From: ANME-2 cluster archaeon
GTDB lineage: Archaea > Halobacteriota > Methanosarcinia > Methanosarcinales > Methanocomedenaceae
Reading direction: 5' to 3'
DNA: 18,665 nucleotides
Assembly (NCBI GenBank): GCA_023544605.1
Contig: JAMJFQ010000018.1
Coordinates: 1 to 18,665 of the forward strand
Both the position numbers and the translations under genes were made by a program. Positions 13,860-18,665 of this stretch are shown in pieces (the first letter of the stretch is position 1; each line of letters starts with the position of its first letter). Below the pieces are notes generated by a model. It ran no database searches, had not been told where the DNA came from, and saw only the letters and a program-made list of their open reading frames with translations.

Positions 13860-14228
13860 ATGGCACTTCCTACAATATGCCCTAAGACAGGATCTGGTTC
13901 ATGTATAGGTGATGCATGCACAATGCATGTCATGGACTGGCGGTCCAAGGAAGAGTATTGCATCGTGGGTTATTACCCGGACCGTGAGCGGAAAAGCCAG
14001 GGTGAACCTGTGGTGGATAATTATGCCGCCAGTAAGCAGACCAACCGTGCCAAACCCCCATCAGACCTTAATTCAAAATTAGATGGATTAACAGAATATG
14101 AAGAGCCAGCACTCCAAACAATGGATGAGGGCAGTAACGTTCATGTTCGGTTGGAAAAAAGAAAGAAGCTGCTGGATATGAATGATATACCGAACGATTA
14201 CGAAGCTGAGTTCTGGAATAAACAATAA
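13860..14228 (+). CDS. Small four-cysteine protein of unknown function
   Basis: I do not recognise a named family. The first 40 residues have four cysteines, C7, C15, C20 and C34, in the pattern CP-x6-C-x4-C-x13-C, followed by GYYPD. This looks like a metal-binding knuckle (zinc or an iron-sulfur cluster) such as those seen in many small archaeal proteins. The rest (40-122) is hydrophilic and probably partly disordered, with a basic patch EKRKK and an acidic aromatic tail DYEAEFW. There is no signal peptide or membrane segment. No ribosome site precedes the ATG; a TATA-like element about 30 bases upstream suggests a leaderless message. The stop codon directly abuts the stop of the convergent iron-sulfur gene. 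Confidence 0.7.
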   Translation: MALPTICPKTGSGSCIGDACTMHVMDWRSKEEYCIVGYYPDRERKSQGEPVVDNYAASKQTNRAKPPSDLNSKLDGLTEYEEPALQTMDEGSNVHVRLEKRKKLLDMNDIPNDYEAEFWNKQ

Positions 14229-15269
14229 TCACTCCACTGCCATCCAGACCAGGTCAGCCAGGTCAAGCACTCTCACTCCCGCATCTGCCAGGTTCCTGAA
14301 ACAGAGAGGACATGCTGTCACCACGTAATCTATTTCTTCAGGAATGTTCTTGATCAATTCCTCAGTAATGGAAGCTGACAGTTCAGGGTATCCCAGCCTG
14401 ACACCACCACCGCCACCGCAGCAACTGGCAGTGTCCTTTGACGCTTTCATCTCAACAAGAGTGCATATATGTTCAATCACCTTCCTGGGAGCATCATAGA
14501 TCCCATAAGCCCTGCCCAGGTGACATGGATCATGATATGTTACTAAAATGTCAAGCTTTTTTTTGATTATCTGGTCAAGTTTATCAGCCAAAAACTCACA
14601 GAGATGCACCACATCAAAACCCTGGTACCGTTCCTTGAACATGGAATAGCAACCGGCACAGCCAACGATGACCGTATGCGCTCCAGCTTCCTCTATCTGC
14701 CTGGAATTATGTGCTATCAATTCTGATGCATCCAGACCCATCCTGAAAAGTGGTGACCCGCAGCACTGTTCGTCCTCCAGCAGTCCAACTCCTAATTTTT
14801 CCAGGATACTGTACGTCGCTGTTGCAGTGGACTTATACCTGTATGATGCCAGGCATCCTGCAAAATATACATATCCAGAATGCTCATGAACCGGTAATTC
14901 GGTGAGCCATAAACCCCTTGATGATTCATCACCCAGCGAGTTGCCAGTGCTCTTGATGCGCTCCTGCATTTCTATCTGGTGAGGTTGGGTATGGCCCAGA
15001 GCTATCAGTTTGCGCCTGGCAGCCCGGGTCACCCGGTGAGGGTCTGCACCTGACGGGCATGCAGTCACACACTGATGGCAGGTGGTGCAGTTCAATACAT
15101 TCCTGACCAAACCCTCTGAAGGTTCAAGCCCTGAGGTCAGCCCCAGTGCCATCTGCATTCTGCCCCTGGCTCCGGCAGATTCCCAACCCAGCACCTGCTG
15201 TGAGGGGCATACAGTACGGCAGCGGCCGCATCTTACGCATTTGACGATCTCTGGCAGGTATTCCCTCAT
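14229..15269 (-). CDS. Iron-sulfur subunit with two CCG domains (GlcF/HdrD-like)
   Basis: Electron-carrying partner of the flavoprotein upstream. Two ferredoxin-type clusters are bound by C11-C14-C17-C21 and C61-C64-C67-C71. Two complete CCG domains follow: C139, CCG (169-171) and CAGC (204-207); then C249, CCG (283-285) and CPLC (320-323). CCG domains hold the unusual non-cubane clusters of heterodisulfide reductase HdrB/HdrD, and also occur in GlcF, LldE and SdhE-type proteins. At 346 residues there is no membrane segment. The ATG overlaps the flavoprotein stop (ATGA), so the two are translationally coupled and very likely form one complex. The electron acceptor is not evident. Confidence 0.9.
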   Translation of the reverse strand: MREYLPEIVKCVRCGRCRTVCPSQQVLGWESAGARGRMQMALGLTSGLEPSEGLVRNVLNCTTCHQCVTACPSGADPHRVTRAARRKLIALGHTQPHQIEMQERIKSTGNSLGDESSRGLWLTELPVHEHSGYVYFAGCLASYRYKSTATATYSILEKLGVGLLEDEQCCGSPLFRMGLDASELIAHNSRQIEEAGAHTVIVGCAGCYSMFKERYQGFDVVHLCEFLADKLDQIIKKKLDILVTYHDPCHLGRAYGIYDAPRKVIEHICTLVEMKASKDTASCCGGGGGVRLGYPELSASITEELIKNIPEEIDYVVTACPLCFRNLADAGVRVLDLADLVWMAVE

Positions 15270-16645
15270 TCAAGGCCCACCTTTTGGGGATTCATGATAT
15301 TGTGAGGGTCCAGCGCCTTCTTGATGGCTATCATCACATCCAATGCACCACCATGTTCCTGATTCATATACTCACCACGGGCACTGCCGATACCGTGCTC
15401 TCCTGACACGGTCCCACCCAACTCCAGCGCTGCTTTGTGGATGTCATCGGCCGCCCTTTTAAGTACGTCCCATTGATCTTTATCAAGTGTATCGATAGCC
15501 ATGCCCGTGTGCAGGTTGCCGTCTCCGGCATGCCCGTAGGTCATTATTGTAAGATCGTGCTTCCTGGAGATAGCACGTATCTTCTTTAGCATTTGAGGAA
15601 TGGCGGACAGAGGTACTGCCACATCTTCACCGATATAGACTCTGGTCTTTCCGGGATTCAAACGAGTCACAGCGGCACCTGCCAGGCGGCGGGCGGCCCA
15701 CAGTTCTTTCATCTCAACTTCAGAATGAGCGATCTTAACGTCAAATGCCCCGAGTTCCCGGCAGCAGTTTGCAACACTGGCTGCATCTGATTCAATACTA
15801 CACTGAGCACCATCTACCTCTATTAGCAGGAGGGCTTCGCAATCAGGGAGACCCAACTCAGCATTATAGGTATTGATGGCCTTAATGGTAGTGCTGTCCA
15901 TCAGTTCGCAGGCAGAGGGCACGATACCACTACTCATTATGGCCGATACGGTTCTGCCCGCTGCCTCCTGGTCATTGAAATGAGCCAGTACTGCTGCCCT
16001 GACCTCAGGCAATGGGTGTATCTTTAACCGAGCTCTGGTGATGACACCCAGAGTGCCTTCAGAACCTACCATTAAGGCGGTAAGGTCATATCCGGACGCA
16101 GATTTCATGACCCTGCCCCCGGTCCAGATGACCGCACCATCCGGCATCACAATTTCCAGGTCAAGTACGTAATCAGTGACCGTACCGTATTTGACAGAGC
16201 GCATACCGCTGCCCCTGTTGGCTATCAGTCCCCCCAGAGTGCACATCTCGCTGCTGCCCGGGTCAGGTGGGAAGAAAAAACCGTGTGGTTCCAGTGCCCT
16301 GTTCAGGTCTGCATGGATGAGACCCGGCTCTACCTCGACCTGCAGATCAAGGATATCAATATCAATTATTTTGTTCATCCGGCTCATATCCAGCACGATA
16401 CCTCCACACAGTGGTACTGCCCCCCCTGCCAGGCCGGTGCCTGCCCCCCTTGCAACGAGCGGTATGCGATGCTTGTTAGCTAATTTTACTATTTCTGAGA
16501 CTTCTGCGGTATTGCAGGGCATGACCACATAGTCCGGGGTGCCCCTGATATATGAGGCATCAGAAGAATAACAGTAAAGCTCGGCCGGGTCGTTGGTGAT
16601 ACGGGATGTGGTGACGATGTTTTGGAGCTTTGTGAAGAGGTTCAT
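15266..16645 (-). CDS. FAD-linked 2-hydroxyacid dehydrogenase (GlcD/D-lactate dehydrogenase-like)
   Basis: Oxidises a 2-hydroxyacid such as D-lactate, glycolate or 2-hydroxyglutarate and passes electrons to the iron-sulfur subunit encoded next. The PCMH-type FAD domain includes PLVARGAGTGLAGGA (62-76), PGSS (129-132), LGGLIANRGSG (137-147) and GSEGTLG (194-200). The C-terminal substrate domain has YGHAGDGNLH (370-379) and SGEHGIG (414-420), where histidines bind the metal and substrate in relatives. NRGSG replaces the usual NAGG/NPGG. AGGA on the message precedes the ATG by eight bases. Substrate cannot be decided from sequence. Confidence 0.92.
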   Translation of the reverse strand: MNLFTKLQNIVTTSRITNDPAELYCYSSDASYIRGTPDYVVMPCNTAEVSEIVKLANKHRIPLVARGAGTGLAGGAVPLCGGIVLDMSRMNKIIDIDILDLQVEVEPGLIHADLNRALEPHGFFFPPDPGSSEMCTLGGLIANRGSGMRSVKYGTVTDYVLDLEIVMPDGAVIWTGGRVMKSASGYDLTALMVGSEGTLGVITRARLKIHPLPEVRAAVLAHFNDQEAAGRTVSAIMSSGIVPSACELMDSTTIKAINTYNAELGLPDCEALLLIEVDGAQCSIESDAASVANCCRELGAFDVKIAHSEVEMKELWAARRLAGAAVTRLNPGKTRVYIGEDVAVPLSAIPQMLKKIRAISRKHDLTIMTYGHAGDGNLHTGMAIDTLDKDQWDVLKRAADDIHKAALELGGTVSGEHGIGSARGEYMNQEHGGALDVMIAIKKALDPHNIMNPQKVGLE

Positions 16646-16779
16646 GATAATTTTCCTGATTTATCATTGTAGGTACAGTATTATTACTTACAAATATAAC
16701 GTACTAATTTGATATAAGTTTGGCAATCCAGACCTGAATCAATAATCATAAAAACCATCAGATTGTTCAAAGACCTATT
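16646..16779. promoter_or_regulatory. Divergent promoter region between the flavoprotein gene and dut
   Basis: On the - strand GTTATATTTG (16691-16700) is a TATA box that would start the flavoprotein mRNA near 16668, giving a leader of about 22 bases with AGGA. On the + strand two elements could serve dut. GATATAAG (16711-16718) would give a 40-base leader without a ribosome site. TCATAAAAA (around 16747-16755) would give a leaderless message starting close to 16780. No long repeat or clear operator is visible in this 134-base gap. Confidence 0.45.
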
Positions 16780-17292
16780 ATGACAATGCTTTCAAAACAA
16801 GAACTAACGACAGCAATGAACACCCAGCCACCACTGGTGGAACAAATGATAGACCCTGGTGTACAGACCCAGCCCAACGGTCTTGAGCTTACCCTTCAAA
16901 GCGTCCATGGTCTGCAAGGCCCGGGGTCTGTTGCTTTTGATAACAGTGAACGTATCCTGCCTGGCACCACCATTCTTGATTTTGATGCAAAGGGGTGGCT
17001 TCACCTTGGACCGGGCATTTACAAAATCATCTATAACGAAGTTGTGAACATCCCCGAAGGACTTGCTGCCATTGCAAGGGCACGTTCCAGTCTGTTGCGT
17101 TGTGGTGTGGCTCTGGAGACCGCTGTATGGGATGCAGGATATAGTGGCCGCAGCGAGAGCTTGCTGGTGGTGCACAATCCCGATGGTTTCAGGCTAAAGC
17201 GTAATGCCAGGGTGGTACAGCTTATCTTCTTCAAACTCAGCAGTGATGTCAGCGAAGGCTACAGCGGCATCTACCAGAATGAGAACAAATAA
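16780..17292 (+). CDS. dut: Archaeal-type dUTP diphosphatase (dCTP deaminase/dUTPase superfamily)
   Basis: Hydrolyses dUTP to dUMP and pyrophosphate, keeping uracil out of DNA and supplying the thymidylate precursor. The superfamily motifs are QPNGLELTL (31-39), ARSSLLRCG (101-109), AVWDAGYSG (115-123) and the C-terminal GYSGIYQNE (160-168). In dCTP deaminase a catalytic Glu follows GW/YxG in a C-I-V-L-E-F-type strand. Here that strand reads ESLLVVHN with a two-residue insertion and no equivalent Glu, which favours dUTPase. It also fits my memory of the archaeal dUTPase family in Methanosarcina. An ATG two codons in (16786) is an equally plausible start. Neither has a ribosome site. Confidence 0.85.
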   Translation: MTMLSKQELTTAMNTQPPLVEQMIDPGVQTQPNGLELTLQSVHGLQGPGSVAFDNSERILPGTTILDFDAKGWLHLGPGIYKIIYNEVVNIPEGLAAIARARSSLLRCGVALETAVWDAGYSGRSESLLVVHNPDGFRLKRNARVVQLIFFKLSSDVSEGYSGIYQNENK

Positions 17293-17311
17293 AAAAAAGA
17301 GAAATGAGGTC

Positions 17312-17334
17312 AAAAAAGAGGTCTGGTTAAGACC
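17312..17334 (-). terminator. Hairpin plus T-run terminator of the propeller gene
   Basis: On the - strand GGTCT pairs with AGACC (17334-17330 with 17324-17320) across a five-base loop that contains part of the gene's own stop codon. A run of six T follows (17317-17312), and another T-rich run lies at 17299-17289. In the + direction the same sequence offers no T-run, so it serves the - strand gene only. Confidence 0.65.
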
Positions 17335-18613
17335 GTTCTCTTATGACCAATCCTGCTGTTAACAGTACCATCAAACTGAACAATATGCCAATACCAGGTG
17401 ACCCGTAATCGGGAATATCCTGCCTGCCGCCGGTTCCTGTTGTCCGGCTCCCTGCCGGCACTTCGGTCTTGATAATGTATGCATCTCCACCATTGCCATA
17501 AGACTTGGTATGTCCTGCAATGATATAGCTGCCATCTGAACTCGGGCTCACAGAGTAACCATAATCATCATTCTCCCCGCCAAAGACCTGGCTCCACTGC
17601 TCATTGCCGTCCCGGTCCAGTTTCAGGAGATACATGTCATAAGACCCGTACGTGTACTGGTTGGTCTTGCCTGCTAAAATATATCCGCCATCTGAGGTCT
17701 TCTTGATGGAGTATGCCACTTCATCAGTATCGCTGCCTCCAAAGGTTTTCTCCCATACCAGATGCCCATCCAGGTCGAGCTTGACCAGATACACATCAGA
17801 TAAAGACGCCTGAGATTTTGAATAGCCAGCTACAACGTACCCATCCCTGTTCTGCTCAATAGATAAAGCCTGGTCGTCACTACCGTGACCGAAATCTTTA
17901 CTCCATTTCATTTTCCCTTCTGGATCGGTCTTCACAATATACATTTTATAACTGCCATCTGTAGCTGAACGGGTGTATCCTGCAACAATATATCCATGAT
18001 CAGCAGTCTGCTGAATGTCATATGCCCCATCTTCAAGCCCGCCACCCATAGGTTTTTCCCAGATCACATTACCGGAAGCATCTATTTTTATTATATACAT
18101 ATTCCCTTCCAGTATATTTTTCCATGACTGTCCGGCTGCTACATATTCACCATCCTTGGTCTGGATGACGGCCTCGCACTGATCGGTCTGGCTGCTCCCA
18201 TATGTTTTATCCCATTCAAGTTTACCACTGGGATCCAATTTCAATACATAGAAATCCTTGACCCCAACATTGAATGAAGAGGTCCATCCTCCGATAATAT
18301 AACCACCATCTGAAGTCTGGCGTATGGATTTGGCGGCATCCTTTTTCGTACCTCCATAGTTTTCTTCCCATTCTACCTCTCCGGATGGAGTGAGCTTCAC
18401 CACATAAACGTCTTCACTGGAACTCATGCCCCGGGTCATACCGGCAGCGATATATCCGCCGTCCGAGGTCTGTATCACATCATAGATTATCTCTTCCAGG
18501 TTCCCGCCCAGGTTTATAGCCCAGTCTTCCCTGGGTGCTGTATCTGCTGATACAGCATACGGTATGAAAACTAAAAGTGCAACAAACATAACTGCAATCA
18601 TTTTTCTTATCAT
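17327..18613 (-). CDS. Secreted seven-repeat beta-propeller-like protein with C-terminal sorting-type anchor
   Basis: An exported surface protein of unknown ligand. From the chosen ATG (428 residues), residues 1-23 are a signal peptide (basic RK, hydrophobic core, AVSA cleavage site). Residues 30-390 hold seven tandem repeats of about 50 residues, each built on TSDGGYIxAG, then YxxKLDxxG, then a Trp and a closing GG. Seven such units suggest a seven-bladed propeller. After a Gly/Thr-rich linker come SPGIGI, a hydrophobic stretch (about 406-423) and RERS, resembling archaeosortase-processed PGF-CTERM tails. The GTG at 18625 is rejected because it is part of the GGTGA ribosome site of the ATG at 18613. 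Adhesion or extracellular binding is possible but inferred. Confidence 0.85.
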   Translation of the reverse strand: MIRKMIAVMFVALLVFIPYAVSADTAPREDWAINLGGNLEEIIYDVIQTSDGGYIAAGMTRGMSSSEDVYVVKLTPSGEVEWEENYGGTKKDAAKSIRQTSDGGYIIGGWTSSFNVGVKDFYVLKLDPSGKLEWDKTYGSSQTDQCEAVIQTKDGEYVAAGQSWKNILEGNMYIIKIDASGNVIWEKPMGGGLEDGAYDIQQTADHGYIVAGYTRSATDGSYKMYIVKTDPEGKMKWSKDFGHGSDDQALSIEQNRDGYVVAGYSKSQASLSDVYLVKLDLDGHLVWEKTFGGSDTDEVAYSIKKTSDGGYILAGKTNQYTYGSYDMYLLKLDRDGNEQWSQVFGGENDDYGYSVSPSSDGSYIIAGHTKSYGNGGDAYIIKTEVPAGSRTTGTGGRQDIPDYGSPGIGILFSLMVLLTAGLVIRERS

Positions 18614-18617
18614 GAAG

Positions 18618-18660
18618 TTTTTCACCCCTGTATGGTTTATTCAATCCACTATTAATAATT
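18618..18660 (-). promoter_or_regulatory. Ribosome site and possible TATA box of the propeller gene
   Basis: GGTGA on the - strand (18622-18626) lies about eight bases before the ATG at 18613 and decides that start. AATTATTAAT (18651-18660) could be the TATA box and would start transcription near 18628. The window ends just beyond, so upstream control sites cannot be judged. Confidence 0.4.
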
Positions 18661-18665
18661 TCTTG

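Overview
The window is from a euryarchaeal chromosome, most likely a methanogen or methane-oxidising relative in or near the Methanosarcinales. The evidence is an archaeal class I release factor, an archaeal-type CCA-adding enzyme, a TRAM-containing RlmE, a DUF2111 protein (a family I associate with methanogens), the archaeal form of dUTPase, TATA-type promoters, and ribosome sites reading GGTGA or GGAG. Assignment to a genus or to an ANME group is not possible from this sequence alone. Gene density is high. No gap exceeds about 150 bases, and I see no rRNA, tRNA, CRISPR array, insertion sequence or phage gene.

Region 1 (1-3772, + strand) is a heat-shock unit: an HSR1/Phr-like ArsR-type regulator, a Cdc48/VAT-type double AAA unfoldase and an Hsp20 chaperone, closed by a hairpin terminator. 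The first 37 bases are a threefold repeat that matches the palindrome reported for Archaeoglobus HSR1, whose operon has the same three genes. Autoregulation is therefore likely.

Region 2 (3801-6213, - strand) holds an orphan 101-residue protein, peptide chain release factor aRF1 and, 11 bases after aRF1, a PD-(D/E)xK protein of the TPD family, the archaeal relative of human CDIN1 (C15orf41).

Region 3 (6236-11075, + strand) starts with a promoter carrying TGTAC boxes at exact 10-bp spacing and a palindromic TATA element that could also drive the divergent orphan gene. Then come trpC, trpB and trpA, which make the last two steps of tryptophan synthesis, and after them the RNA-end pair thpR and cca. 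The genes trpE, trpG, trpD and trpF are not in the window.

Region 4 (11041-14228) has a histone deacetylase-family amidohydrolase, a DUF2111 protein and a 6-pyruvoyl-tetrahydropterin synthase/QueD homolog on the - strand. On the + strand, divergent from the last, are the 2'-O-methyltransferase RlmE and a small four-cysteine protein of unknown function.

Region 5 (14229-18613) has a translationally coupled flavin/iron-sulfur pair resembling D-lactate or glycolate dehydrogenase (- strand), a divergent dUTPase (+), and a secreted seven-repeat propeller-like protein with a C-terminal sorting-type anchor (-).

Most of the window is ordinary informational and biosynthetic housekeeping. The points most worth a second look are the two operator arrays (HSR1-type and TRP-box-type), the CDIN1-like nuclease behind aRF1, the four-cysteine protein with its odd upstream region, and several translation starts where naive gene calls are probably wrong.
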